Shown here: piece after piece, positions 1 through 11,722 of the stretch | Position numbering within the stretch: position 1 is the first letter of the stretch | Layout: every line of letters starts with the position of its first letter | Source of the DNA: Omphiscola glabra | Lineage: Eukaryota > Mollusca > Gastropoda > Lymnaeidae | Length of the DNA stretch: 64,000 nt | Direction: 5' to 3' | NCBI GenBank assembly: GCA_964017045.1 | Contig: OZ024807.1 | Coordinates: forward strand, 14,640,941-14,704,940 | Program-made: the position numbers and the translations under genes | Notes under the pieces: model-generated | Told to the model about the DNA's origin: nothing | Database searches by the model: none | Seen by the model: the letters and a program-made list of their open reading frames with translations, nothing else

Positions 1-59
1 CACTTGATCACTTTCAAGATGAGCTTCATAGAATAACATGTCTCTTTGAAGCCTACAGC

Positions 60-434
60 GTGAGTATCAGGAACATACATTTTTTGGTTACAATCGTGCA
101 ACCACACAGCTTTCAAGCTCCCCTTGCTTGTATCTATGAACAGTTACCACTGATCAGGAACTTAAGAAGAGCCCGTTCAGATCAGAAAAAAAAAAAGATG
201 TAATTTTCCAGTTTATTTTAAAAACATTTCTTAAATGCATGCATATTTTAAAATCTAGATGCGCTGGGCAGATTCTGATTTCATATTTGGAATCAGCACA
301 TTAAACACTATGTTATCCATGTTTTACTTTAAACTGTCGTTGCTCAGTGTTATACAAAGTGAATAAATCAAAAACAGGCCTGCTTTGAACTAAAATGAAT
401 CAATAGAAATCTGACTGCAGGAGACAGGACATAC
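60..434. other. Intron and unresolved left edge
   Basis: Following the exon 4 donor on the minus strand, this AT-rich sequence shows no clear further exon. Positions 1-59 are open in several frames on both strands, but no phase-0 acceptor fits convincingly. Confidence 0.4.
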
Positions 435-537
435 CTCCCCATTCCTGCTCAACAAATTCAGAGCACCTTTAAACCTGGGCAAGGTGGCCAGTCTTTCTCT
501 GTGCTCAGCTGGCATCTCACAAAGTAAATGCAGACAA
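435..537 (-). CDS. Exon 4 of the ankyrin-type nuclear protein gene, first ankyrin repeat
   Basis: The acceptor is TTTGTTTCTTCCAG and the donor is GGGGAG|GTATGT (103 nt). The first base completes a Thr codon started in exon 3, giving GETCLHLL, the ankyrin-repeat signature (G.T.LHL). The rest has the length expected for the helix pair and loop of the first repeat in I-kappa-B-like proteins. The next exon would start in phase 0 and probably lies beyond the left edge. Confidence 0.7.
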
Positions 538-3500
538 CTGGAAGAAACAAAAAGTATACAACAATATTTGTTCACATGGAACAATTAACCTTATTCTAAG
601 TAGACAAACTTTAATATGTTCAGAAGTAAAAAAAACAAAAACAAAAACCCTACCTATTATCTATTTTAGTAAATAAATACATTTTTTGTTATTAGAGAGA
701 GAAAAATGCTTATTTTTTTTATAACCAATTTTGATTGTGGAATGACTGCAAGAAGGATTTGAATAGCGAAATTACACAGCTGTTTGTCATTTTTTTCCTC
801 ACATTCAACAGGAGCTGGTAAAATAATGGCTAGGTGACCACACAAATAGGCAAATGCATTGGTTCATGTCACAAAAAAACCCCCAAAACAACTGTTTTTA
901 AGATGTTATTGGAAGCCCTTGAACTTGGACAATAAATTGTTAAATACTGCGATCATGAAAACTTAGGAATGACCTGTAGTTACAGCATGAATAAGCGCTT
1001 TGTATTAAACTAAACAATATTGTTTTTAAAAGTAAAAATGTGAGAATCAAATAAACAATACATTTGGTAATTAAAATAAATGTAAAAGGAAACTGTACAC
1101 ACAAAAAAAAAAAACTTATTTAAAAGAAAACAAAATTTATTTCCTTACACATAACAAGCAAAAAAAGTGTTTCATGACGTGCATATGTAAACGCCATATT
1201 AAAAGCTACTTACGTCTCCCCATCATTGTCAGGCTCAAAGCTGGGAAGCTCCACATCACTACTGCCGTACGAAATGGTCATCACCGAAACATCACTGTCT
1301 CCAGCTTTCTTGCTGACCTCCATGCTGCTGGCATTAGAATCTGCCACCTTCTCAATGCTGCCTTGGTCAGCAGCTTTCTTACTCGCAGGCTCTCCGGGTT
1401 TAGGGGTGCCGTCTGGTGATGGGCTCGCCGTCGTGTTGTCTGTTGGGCCACGGGAATTTAGAAACATGTCATCGTAGTTGCAAGGAAGTTCATCGAGAGA
1501 AGGGAAGCCTTCGTTCAGCAAGTCTTGGAGCATGTCTTCATTACTGTCCAGCCTGTCTTGACAGCTGTTCTGGGGGATGTTTGTCATGCTGAAATTTGTG
1601 GTAGTGCTTGGAACAGACATTGGGAAGCCCTGAACATAATCTATCCCATTGTATGATATGCTTGGGTGAGTTTGAGAGTACGGGATTGCACTTTCTGAAA
1701 GTCTCGGAGGCTCCATTGTTTGGTACCCATTTTGAGAATTTGTTCCGAGAATCCCTTGGCAGGGTGGTGTCATATTGTTTGTATACAAATGTGTTCCCAA
1801 AGTGACACCAATTGTTGAATTGGCTGAGAATTTACCATTCTTCCCTTGATGACCCTGAGCAGCTGATGGACTTCTGTTGACAGGTGAAGACTGCACTGGG
1901 CCTATTGTGGAGCTGGCAGCATGGGGGTTACCACAATTTGGAGGCTGTGGTGAGGAGGTATTGGTGAAGTGGGATTCGGAAGCAGGCTGGAATGGCTGCT
2001 GATTTGCCATTTGTGACCCGGGATATGTACCTTGACCTTGATAGAATCCATTGGAAGATGAATGCAATATTTCTGGCAGATGGCTCTGGTGACCTGGTGC
2101 GGGTGGCAGATGGCCCTGGTGACCTTGTGTGGGTGGCAGATGGCCCTGGTGACCTTGTGCGGGTGGCAGATGGCCCTGGTGACCTTGTGCGGGTTTAAGT
2201 CCATTATTTACTATCCCCTGCCCACCATGGAAGTCATGAGGGTTAAAGTTCTCGACCTGACAGGGCATTTCATTTTGTAATCTTGACGCCATGTGGCAAT
2301 CACTTGGATTGACAGAAGATACATTGTGGCCTGCATCTTTTCCATAGCCTTCTGGCAGCTGTTGAAAGAAGTATGGACCCTGCTGGCTGTGGAAGTCATG
2401 CAGTTCGGACTGATGCTGAAAGGGATATGGTGGAGGGATGCCTCGTTGTTTGAACCTCTGCTGATGGAGATCATCATTGTTGGCTGGCTGGCTGAATGCA
2501 TTACTGGGCTGTCTTGTGAGACTGCCATTGCTAAAATCTGAGTGCATTGAGACGTCACTTCCTCCTCCCATGCTGGGGAATGTGTTAGAATGCAGAGGCG
2601 TTGGTGACACGCTGTGAGGGACTTTAAATTCATCTCTGTTGGGCGTTTTCTGGGGTTCTTGTGGATAATTTAAAGGTTGCCCGTGTTTGCCATTTGCTGG
2701 CATTTTCGGCTGACCAGCTGGCTGTGTCTGCTGTTTGTTCTGAATAGGAAGATGGTTTGGGTGTGGAACAAACTGCTGACCATGTTGGTTGTTGTCAGTA
2801 TGATCTTGGTACAGATTAGACTGTTCTTTAAACTGTGGCTGGTGCTTCAGGACCCAATCACGAAGCTGGTGGTCTTTGTGGAGTTTGGGTATGCCAGCCA
2901 GCGTGTTGCAACCAGCCTCAGGGTTCTGGAACGTGTCACCCCGAAGCCTGGACTGAGGCATTTGGGACTGAGCTTGATCCTGGTTGCTTATGACACAAGT
3001 AGGGTTAAAGAAAGCAGGCTTAACTTTGGACTGTTTTTTATCCTCATGTGCCTCTCTGAAGGTATAATCAGTTGCCAGAAATAGTTCCTCTGCTTGCACA
3101 GCATGGTCCATTTCTTGTCTTAGGCGAAGCTCGTCGTTTTCTTGAGATCTCCTTTTAGCAGCTTTCATTGGGTTTTTACTGACAGTGGCTGGAGGTCTAA
3201 CTGCTGGGTCACTGGGGACCTTCATTGTTTGGGTTGTGTTCATAACTGGTGGGCAGGTATCTGAATTATCCCGACGCAACTGGACAAGAGGCCCACCGTT
3301 AACTTGACTAAACCTGTTGGACTGGCCATTACTTTTTTCCTGAACATTACCACCATTGAGGTAGTTGTCCAAGCTCGTTTTTCCATTTTGGGCTCTTTGC
3401 TCCTCGAGGCTCTTAATGTCCTGAGGTGTGATGTAGGTGGAGTAATCAAATTCACTCGTTTTGTTAGGTTTTTCTTTGGACACGGGTTGAGTGTTTTCAC

Positions 3501-6500
3501 AGGAAGATACCTCAAATGACATGTTTATATATGGCATTGACATGTTGTCATTTGATGGCAATGACAACATGTCAACATTGGATTTGTTCAAGATATGTTC
3601 TAGACTGGACACGGTCGGGCCACTGTCTAAGGGTAGAACACCTGCTTTCTTGTTTTCTAGACTCTGCTGTCTTTTCTCATTCAATAACTTTTCAATCTCA
3701 AGATCTGCTCTTTTCTTTTCGTCCTCTTCAGGATCAGCTGAGCGATTCTTGTCCCCGGGTAGAGGCTTGCTTGATATCATCTGTATCTGATGGTTCAAAG
3801 ACGCGTATTGAGATGAATCCTTACCAGCACAACAACCACTACCTGATTCAGGTTTAGCACAAGACTTCTCCCCCTTGGCCGAAGAACAGGAGGATGTTGA
3901 TAAGTTCCCACTCACCGATGTCTTGGTGGTGCTTGGTATCTTGGTGCGACTGCTCCGGCTGCTGCTCTGGTTGCTGCTCTTCCTGGAATTCTTGGGCTTC
4001 TCTGGGGTGGGATATTGTAATTCGTAAGGCATGCCGTCCAGCCCATAAATGATGTGTGGGTCAGACTCTGTCCCACCTGCAGCTGGGTGGGTGGATCCGC
4101 ACTTTAGACTGTGATCACTGGGGTCGTACATCCCAGAGTCAAGCTCAGTGAATCTACTGTTCTGTATCCACTTACCCACCATGCATACTTTCTTCTCTTT
4201 GGGGAGGTTGATCGCTGGCTTGGGGTTCATGGTGGATGCTGTGTTAGACCTTGCGGACATGACATTATTAGGGTATCCTGAGAAGTTAGTCTGTTGAGAG
4301 TGGTTGGAAATGGCACTGTTGGGAAACTGTTCTTGGTTTGGATGAGATGCCATAGGGCAGGGAGCTCCTGGGCTTTGGGTGATGCTACGTTGGGCAAACA
4401 AGTTGTTGACCATCACACCAGGTGGGACATGCCTCTGAGCTGAGGCATGATGTGCCATCTGGATGGTAGGATGGACATGACCCGCCACCAGTTTAGCAGA
4501 CCTACCATCAGTGGGATGTGGGCAGCAAGTTGCTCCATTTGGATGAAGTCCACAGCAAGGGTGGACTTGTTCCAAGTGCCGTGAAGAATCAGCTCTGACC
4601 ACACTACAGGACTGATCATTGCTCATGGCCTGATACACGTTTAAAGACTGACCATTATTCACGTGCTGCCCATTTCCATTCACTGATGGACTGACTTGAT
4701 TTGCTGATATTGGAATTGTGGTCCGCTCATTAACAAGGAACCTTCCCATCAGATCCGGTTGTCTTACTTGGTGCTGATAGTGAGCCAGAGACACATTGTC
4801 TTGTTCCATTTTTTGTGTTGCTGCATTGAAGTATGCTTGCATGTTTTGTGGAATTAAGGTACTTTGAGGTGGGTAATTATAAGCACCATTACGGGGGTGA
4901 TGATGTATTGGCTGCATGTTGATAAGTCCATTGGATGCTGCGGGCCCCAACCGTTGCTCTTGGGTGACAATATATTGACCTATATGTGTTCCCATGTTTG
5001 GGCCCTGAGCTACAATGTGTTGACCTGGACCTGCCAATGACTCAGTGCATTGTCCTTGAGCACAATCTTGATTCATCTGCTGCTGATGACCATTTTGTGC
5101 CCTCTGGTAGTGACCTTGAGATGACTGGGTCTGCGCGTAAGGATTGCGCGATTCTATACTTAAACCGGAATTTAAGCTGAATTCATCATTGGGGTACTGT
5201 AAGGAGTAGAGCCTGGATGGTGGACCATCCACAGACACCTGACGCTGAGCCCCAGGGACAACATCGCCCTCTTGAGACACAGACATGTTCGATTCCGAGA
5301 AAGATTGTGATGTGTCACTTTTAACGGATGCCCTCCCTTGCTTGATGGTCGAGCACTCGGACCCATCAGTGGGGGGTGGCGATGTCAGGGGCCCGTCATT
5401 GGATTGAGATGAGGGGCTGTTGAAAGATCCCTGGGAATTGCAGAACTGAATATGGACTGATGCAGCGTTGGCAGGATCTGGTTTAAGAATGACAGGGAAC
5501 CTGCAGGTCAAAACCCCTCCATTCTGAGTTTGAACCGCACCATTCTGGGGATAGACTGTGGCAAAATAACATAAGAACAACGAGGAAACAGCCCACCAGA
5601 TTAATACAGTAAAAAGATACTGAAGTATTTTAAGGCAGAGACTAAATAATAAAAATCCAAAAATGCACTAAGGCTGGCACACAATTATTTGTGAATTTAG
5701 AATACTAATTACATTTATGGATAGCTTAAACAACGAAAACTCAATCAATAATTATTTGTGCTTAGTTCACGCAATCAAATTTTCTTCCAATTTCTTTTTT
5801 AACGCACTATTTTCTGTTACAAAGAGATATTTGACGAACATTTTGATTGTGTGAACTGAGCATTAGGCCTGTATGAATGAGGTACGTAACGCTGTGTAGG
5901 TGATCAAAATAAAATTCCCCAGAAGTTAGAACTAATTGGTGCGTTCGTATAAAGAGCTTAACTTAAATGCATGTTTTGTCAATTAACTTTTTTAGATGGG
6001 AAAGTCACGGCCATGGTTTGGCCGATTATTTCTAGTACTTCATAACGTGTTGAAGGGGAGAAAGGAAACGGAACACCTAGAGCTACCTGTATTTCCCTGG
6101 CCGTTGAAAGCCATGCCCCGCGGAGCACCAAAGCTGCTGGGTGTGGAAAACACTGGCTGCAGCTGGGTCCGGGGCTGGATTGGGGCCAGAGTATTGGATT
6201 TTTCAATCTTGGGTCTTGGCGGCCTCCCTCGCCTGCCGTGCTCCACAAGTTCCGAGTTTTCGTGGCTCAGCAGCTGAAATGGCAAGAGACCAAGAGCTGG
6301 TTACCAAGTGATTTGATAAAGTCATGTGCGCCATCAGATGTAACCTTGTTTTCCCGGTTAAAACGGTGGGTTAACGTGATCCCATAACTGGCATATGTCA
6401 TAACTCTGTGGTAATTCGATCAGTTTTACTCTGATAAAATCCCGTCTTTTACATAATATCATCAATACACTGTAATTTGACTTATCAGATCACTATGTGT

Positions 6501-7586
6501 CTGATCTAAGCGTTAAGATTTATAGTGTTCTAGAGTCTAAAGGAAGTTTATTTTTAGATTAAGATTGCAGATGTCGATTTTTTTTAATATGTAAAACATA
6601 ATCTATAATGAGGGAATGTTTATAAACAAAATATGAACACCCATAAGTGAGATTAAGTGACCAAAAAACTTGTCATTCCACATGAACATATTTTTCAAAG
6701 GTAAAACCAGACAACGAGCTTGTTAGCTCACCTGAAATTCCTCTAAACTGCAAATCTGGTAATCTGCATAATCCAAAACACACAGCTCTGGTCCTTCAGG
6801 CTCCTGATCCATGCTGGGTGAGGGGGAATCATTGGCTATGATGATGGGTGAGCATTCTCCCCCTGGCTCATCCGTGGATGGTGTGGATGAATTCGAAGCT
6901 TCACTGGCGTCCAGGTACACATTTGACGTCACCGTCCTTGCTTTGTCATTTTCACCGCCAGGCGTGTCTGGTGCGCTGATCGTGTGGGAGTTGTGGTCGG
7001 TGCCGGCGTCTGCGTCCATTCTTTTGTCTTTTGTCTTTTTCGAGGCGACTCTGTTGCTCCCTTTGTCGTTACAGCTGCCATCATGTATTGCGTTGTCCCC
7101 CGGCAAAACGTTGCATCTGGTGTTCACAGATTCCGGCAGGGCACCGGGACGTGGGTCCTCGCCTCTCGGCACCGCTGCTGGGCCAGGCGAGGACATGACG
7201 CCTGGGTCAAAGTTACGGTGACGTGAATAACTTTTGTCTCCGTTGATAACGGATGTTATGTCTGTTAGAATATTTTCCGATTGCACACTCTGCTCTCGTT
7301 CTTGCTCCTCTGTCTGTTCTGAAATTTCCTTATCCTCGTTGCTGAACCGCTTCTCCCCACCGCTTGTCCCACCATCTCCTAAAATGTCCACCAGATCCTG
7401 GTCGGAGATCTGCAAATTGACAAACTGTTTCATTTCGGCGACATAATTTTCGCCGTCGACTTCCAAGTCCGGAGGACTCGTCAAGCGGTGTAGCAGGTTG
7501 CTTCTGATGATCTCAGCCAACTCATGGGACTCTTGGTCTCCGGGGTCTACAGACGAACCAACGTGTTGGCGCATCTGGAGAGCCAT
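435..7586 (-). CDS. Large ankyrin-type nuclear protein, Bcl-3/I-kappa-B-zeta-like (3' end outside window)
   Basis: Four exons join in phase: 7586-6732, 6273-6087, 5555-1214 and 537-435 (phases 0, 1, 2, then 0 at the last donor), giving 1,829 codons without a stop. All junctions are GT-AG, for example CAG|GTGAGC and GAC|GTAAGT. Residues 1-285 are acidic and Ser-rich. Residues 298-305 (GRRGRPPR) resemble an AT-hook. The next roughly 1,400 residues are Gln/Asn/Ser/Pro-rich and probably disordered, with a basic stretch (KAAKRR) that could be a nuclear localisation signal and an acidic tail carrying LQDLL (about 1690-1694). The junction of exons 3 and 4 reads DNDGETCLHLL and continues to a NGE turn, which matches the start of an ankyrin repeat of the I-kappa-B/Bcl-3 type. 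In that family such proteins bind NF-kappa-B p50 or p52 dimers in the nucleus. The usual length is 450-720 residues, so this N-terminal region would be exceptionally long. No Rel homology domain is present. The start ATG at 7586 has a good context (GAAATGG). The ankyrin call rests on one repeat, so another ankyrin transcription regulator remains possible. Confidence 0.62.
1214..5555 (-). CDS. Exon 3 (4.3 kb) of the ankyrin-type nuclear protein gene
   Basis: One continuous frame of 4,342 nt lies between the acceptor TTTTGCCACAG and the donor GAC|GTAAGT. The translation is low in complexity (Gln, Asn, Ser, Pro, His) with islands of higher complexity: a basic KAAKRR stretch followed by charged helix-like sequence, and an acidic hydrophobic tail containing LQDLL, which may be an activation domain. 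It includes four tandem copies of a 10-residue unit. The final residues before the donor are Asp/Glu-rich and lead directly into the ankyrin repeat. Confidence 0.8.
2080..2195 (-). repeat. In-frame 30-nt coding minisatellite in exon 3
   Basis: Four tandem 30-nt units encode 10-residue repeats of the form (A/T)QGHQGHLPP, with the last unit diverged. The unit is a multiple of three, so copy-number change would keep the frame. Locally the protein becomes rich in His, Gly, Gln and Pro. Confidence 0.9.
6087..6273 (-). CDS. Exon 2 of the ankyrin-type nuclear protein gene, with AT-hook-like motif
   Basis: The acceptor is TTGCCATTTCAG and the donor is ACAG|GTAGCT (phase 0 in, phase 1 out, 187 nt). 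The exon encodes an AT-hook-like core RGRPP flanked by basic residues, then a Pro/Gln-rich stretch. The spare G joins TC of exon 3 to make a Val codon, which supports the model. Confidence 0.7.
6732..7586 (-). CDS. Exon 1 of the ankyrin-type nuclear protein gene
   Basis: This exon holds 285 codons from the ATG at 7586 and ends at a strong donor (TTTCAG|GTGAGC) in phase 0. The product is acidic and Ser/Thr/Pro-rich, with an initial stretch (about residues 18-80) that could be helical. Any 5' untranslated sequence upstream cannot be delimited by eye. Confidence 0.72.
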
Positions 7587-7982
7587 TTCCAGACTAGCTT
7601 CCGGTCGGAGTTGTGTTAAACAATGTCTTGATAATTATAGGGATCTGACAACATTGCGTATCTAACGACTGAATAGTTCCTTCTAGCGACTGGTGCTAAC
7701 GTTGCGGCCTGCTTAGAGACTGTGTGGTTCAGTACACAGAATTACATTTTCTCCCACTGTCTTTTTTGCAGCGGGTCAGAGTGTCCACCGTGAGTTGTTT
7801 CGGCAATCACAAGGGCACCAGACTGTCTGAAAGCATAAACATAAAAATGTAAAGAATGACATCACTCATAATAAAACAATGTGTTCGTATACAGTTCCGT
7901 AACTGGGCATGGTACAAATCTTAAGCAGAGCTCTGACCATCGTGAACGTTGGATATATCGTTGCAAGCAATTAATGCTATGA
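7587..7982 (-). promoter_or_regulatory. Presumed upstream/promoter region of the ankyrin-type gene
   Basis: This is the sequence between the gene 1 start codon and the first minisatellite. It must hold the 5' untranslated region and possibly the core promoter. I see no clear TATA box or NF-kappa-B motif. The assignment is by position only. Confidence 0.3.
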
Positions 7983-8882
7983 TAGCAAGTTCACGGCCTG
8001 TCGTTTAATTGACTAGCAAGTTCCCGGCCTGTCGTTTAATTGACTAGCAAGTTCCCGGCCTGTCGTTTAATTGACTAGCATTTCCCAGCCTGTCGTTTAA
8101 TTGACTAGCAAGTTCCCGTCCTGTCGTTTAATGGCTAGCAAGTTCCCGGCCTATCGTTTAATTGACTAGCAAGTTCCCGGCCTGTCGTTTAATTGACTAG
8201 CATTTCCCAGCCTGTCGTTTAATTGACTAGCAAGTTCCCGGCCTGTCGTTTAATTGACTAGCAAGTTCCCGGCCTGTCGTTTAATTGACTAGCATTTCCC
8301 AGCCTGTCGTTTAATTGACTAGCAAGTTCCCGTCCTGTCGTTTAATTGGCTAGCAAGTTCCAGGCCTATCGTTTAATTGACTAGCAAGTTCCCGGCCTGT
8401 CGTTTAATTGACTAGCATTTCCCAGCCTGTTGTTTAATTGACTAGCAAGTTCCCGGCCTGTCGTTTAATTGGCTAGCAAGTTCCCGGCCTGTCGTTTAAT
8501 TAATAATAATAATAATAATAAAATTCATTTGAAAAATCACGCTTCATCCCCAAAGGCTCGAAGCGCGGTACAAAAACAAAGCTGGCTAGCAAGTTCCCGG
8601 CCTGTCGTTTAATTGACTAGCAAGTTCCCAGCCTGTCGTTTAATTGGCTAGCAAGTTCCCGGCCTGTCGTTTAATTGACTCGCAGTTCCCAGCCTGTCGT
8701 TTAATTGACTAGCAAGTTCCCGGCCTGTCGTTTAATTGAATGGCAAGTTCCCGGCCTGTCGTTTAATTGACTAGCATTTCCCAGCCTGTCGTTTAATTGA
8801 CTAGCAAGTTCCCGTCCTGTCGTTTAATTGGCTAGCAAGTTCCCGGCCTATCGTTTAATTGGCTAGCAAGTTCCCGACTAGA
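7983..8882. repeat. 31-nt minisatellite, about 26 copies
   Basis: Units contain the core GTTCCCGGCCTGTCGTTTAA and alternate between variants (GCAAGTTCCCGG, GCATTTCCCAG), which suggests local higher-order duplication. A truncated LINE tail interrupts the array at 8503-8582. Confidence 0.93.
8503..8582 (-). mobile_element. 5'-truncated LINE 3' tail inserted in a minisatellite
   Basis: An (AAT)n stretch followed by about 60 nt is the reverse complement of the 3' end of the LINE fragment at 58690-58985. Both share the words ACCGCGCTTCGAGCC and GATGAAGCGTGATTTTTC. The segment looks like a very short, dead-on-arrival retroposition event that split the array. Confidence 0.75.
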
Positions 8883-10348
8883 TGTTCAATTGGCTACACG
8901 GTTTAAGTCACCACGAGGTCAGTTGTGTTGTTGTTTTTTTTAAAACAAGAAGCCCCAATAAGATTATCTACAACAAGCTAAGACACTTCCATTTAAAACT
9001 TTAAAAATAACGCATAGTTAAACATCACCATGACTACAATACATATCCTCTAATCACCAAGAAAGAGAGAAAAGTACATAGATATTTGGCGATGAAATTA
9101 TTTGTCCCTTTTCTTCGCCATACATTATAAAAAGTACCTTCAGTTGAGAGAACCTTAAGCAAAAAAAAACACTGCTATAAATACCAAGTTAAGCACTGAT
9201 AATTTATCGTGAAAGTTCAATGAATGTGCCTCTCACGTGCTGTGCAATTACACGAACTGTGCAATTATACGAACTGCGCGTAAAATGCATAAATAATGTA
9301 ATAATAGGCTTCTAAATTTAATGGAGTCATTGACTTCAGAAACTCTTGGGACGGTCCCGCAAAGAAATAAACAGTTCTTAATCTGGCTTCCGAAAACGCC
9401 AAGAGGCGACTTATCATGCGAAAGGGTTAGAGCCCCTGCTCGGAGGACAACACTAGAAATAAGAAACCTTATTAAACCAAGGAAATACACGAAATCACAA
9501 AGCAAGCCGATGACCGACAGACGCATGAAAATCTATATGCAAAACATTTCCCACATTAGTTTCTCAAGTGTTATGAAACTATGTAAGGCAGGACATCATC
9601 GAGAATTCAAGCAGAAGCCATTTGATCATTACGATTAACATTCCAGCAGTCTTCAGTTCGTACACAAGATGCCAGACGCTATATAACTAGTCTTATCTCA
9701 TAATGCAAATAATTCACGTTTTATTTACTTCCCCAGCGTCTTTTAAAAACTTTCAGAATCGGAGGGCGTAGCCAGCAAAATCGGCCTTGGGTAATGTGGT
9801 TGAAACTATCGAACCTTGATGAATTCCTTGATAATATCGACACTTGAGGACGTGGTTAAGGGTGGGAGGTGTTAAAAAGTGCGGGGGGGGGGGGGGGCCA
9901 TAGAGTGAGACTAGATTATTTAGACCGCAAAGTCTTGCAATGCAGGCTTCACAAAAATGGAAGTCACGTGACAATGGCGAACCCAGATTCAATCACAGCT
10001 TTCTTTTTAAAAGATCTTTTGTATATTATGTGTAGCCCAGCCACCCCCGTATCCCCCCTTCCCCGAATACACGAATAGGCAACTAGGCGTTACATTTCCA
10101 AGAATTAGAATTACACAGATTTAAGTCGAAAGGTCATAGGATTTCCTTTAATACAGCTTCTAAGTCTGAACACTGCTTTGTAATTGATATTTATATTGAG
10201 ATTTTTTCTTTAAATAGATTTGAAGGAAATCAGAGCGCTTTGAGCATGCCAAAATGGCATGGACACAAGCGCTAGAAAAGTCTTCAATCATCATCATCAT
10301 CAGCATCACCTTTATATTTTACTTAAGAAATTCTGGTTTTCTCTGGAC
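8883..10348. other. Intergenic sequence, no gene seen
   Basis: This is AT-rich DNA with a G15 tract at 9883-9897. No frame shows recognisable protein sequence or a convincing exon. Confidence 0.5.
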
Positions 10349-11035
10349 ATTACCCTCAAACTACAGATAAAGATAAAAGGAGACATTACCCTCAAACTAC
10401 AGATAAAGATAAAAGGAGACATTACCCTCAAACTACAGATAAAGATAAAAGGAGACATTACCCTCAAACTACAGATAAAGATAAAAGGAGACATTACCCT
10501 CAAACTACAGATAAAGATAAAAGGAGACATTACCCTCAAACTACAGATAAAGATAAAAGCAGACATTACCCTCAAACTACAGTTAAAGATAAAAGGAGAC
10601 ATTACCCTTAAACTGCAGATAAAGATAAAAGGAGACATTACCCTCAAACTACAGATAAAGATAAAAGGAGACATTACCCTCAAACTACAGTTAAAGATAA
10701 AAGGAGACATTACCCTTAAACTACAGATAAAGATAAAAGGAGACATTACTCTCAAACTACATATAAAGATAAAAGGAGACATTACCCTCAAACTACAGTT
10801 AAAGATAAAAGGAGACATTACCCTCAAACTACAGATACAGATAAAAGGAGATATTACCCTCAAACTAACAATAAAGTTAACAGGAGACATTGTCATCAAA
10901 CTACCGATAAAGAAAATGGGAGATTTCCCTCAAACTACAGACAAAGATAAAAGGAGACACTGTCCTCAAACTACAGATAAAGATAAAAGGAGACATTGTC
11001 CTAATACTACAGATAAAGATAATGGGTGACAATTG
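10349..11035. repeat. 36-nt minisatellite, about 19 copies
   Basis: The unit contains ACATTACCCTCAAACTACAG followed by an A/G-rich part. Because 36 is a multiple of three, long frames stay open on both strands (10259-11029 plus, 10312-10899 minus). These encode only 12-residue repeats and are probably not genes. The last units are diverged. Confidence 0.93.
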
Positions 11036-11267
11036 CCTTCAAAATTACAGATAAAAATGATAGAAGACACGCCCCTGTACAAAACTTGCTCTTTACAATT
11101 TAGAGACAATGCTTGCGTGACCTCCCTCATTTGCGGGGCGGGGGGGGGGGGGGTGTCAGAATTGTTAGAGTCTATCAGCTGAAAATACGTTTTAAATAAA
11201 CACGTGTGTGTGCGTGACTCGCTTTCCTGTCTGGGCCGCGTTAAACAACCACATATTAGGTTGTTCT

Positions 11268-11722
11268 TATGGACTGGTCTAATGACTGATCTAATGATAG
11301 GCCCCATGTCTGACCTAAAACTTACCTAATGACTGGGTTAATGTATGATCTGATGACTGACCTAATGGCTTACCTAATGACTGGGTTTTATGTATGATCT
11401 GATGATTGTCCTACTGGTTTACCCAGTGGCGTAGTGAGGGGGTGCAAGGGGGACGCTACTCACAAAGGGGCGCCAAATGGTCTATTTTACATATAATATT
11501 GTATGGATTTTGAAAATAGGGGGGGGGGCGCTAAAAAGGTATTGTGCCCCGGGCGCGAGTTAAGCTCGTTACGCCACTGGGCTTACCTAATGACTGGGTT
11601 AATGTATGATCTAATGACTGACCTAATGGCTTACCAAATGACTGTGTTAATGTATGATCTAATGACTGACCTAATGGCTTACCTAATGACTGAGTTAATG
11701 TATGGTCTGATGACTGCACAAC
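11268..11722. repeat. Approximately 48-nt minisatellite split by a hAT-type element
   Basis: Units are built from short words such as CTAATGACTGGGTTAATGTA and TGATCTAATGACTGACC. The array is interrupted at 11424-11579 by a short inverted-repeat element. Confidence 0.82.
11424..11579. mobile_element. Short hAT-type non-autonomous element (156 bp), family A
   Basis: The termini CAGTGGCGTA and TACGCCACTG are inverted repeats. The flanks GGTTTACC and GGCTTACC match at 7 of 8 positions, as expected for an 8-bp hAT target duplication. The same family recurs at 54471-54646. Confidence 0.82.

Noticed and set aside
1..59. Open frames at the left edge on both strands, with a donor-like GTGAGTATC on the plus strand
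   Set aside because: Too short to judge. The minus-strand frames do not offer a convincing phase-0 acceptor to continue gene 1, and the plus-strand reading has no partner exon.
7990..8880. Possible CRISPR-like array of direct repeats
   Set aside because: Repeats are head-to-tail with no unique spacers and the genome is eukaryotic, so this is a minisatellite.
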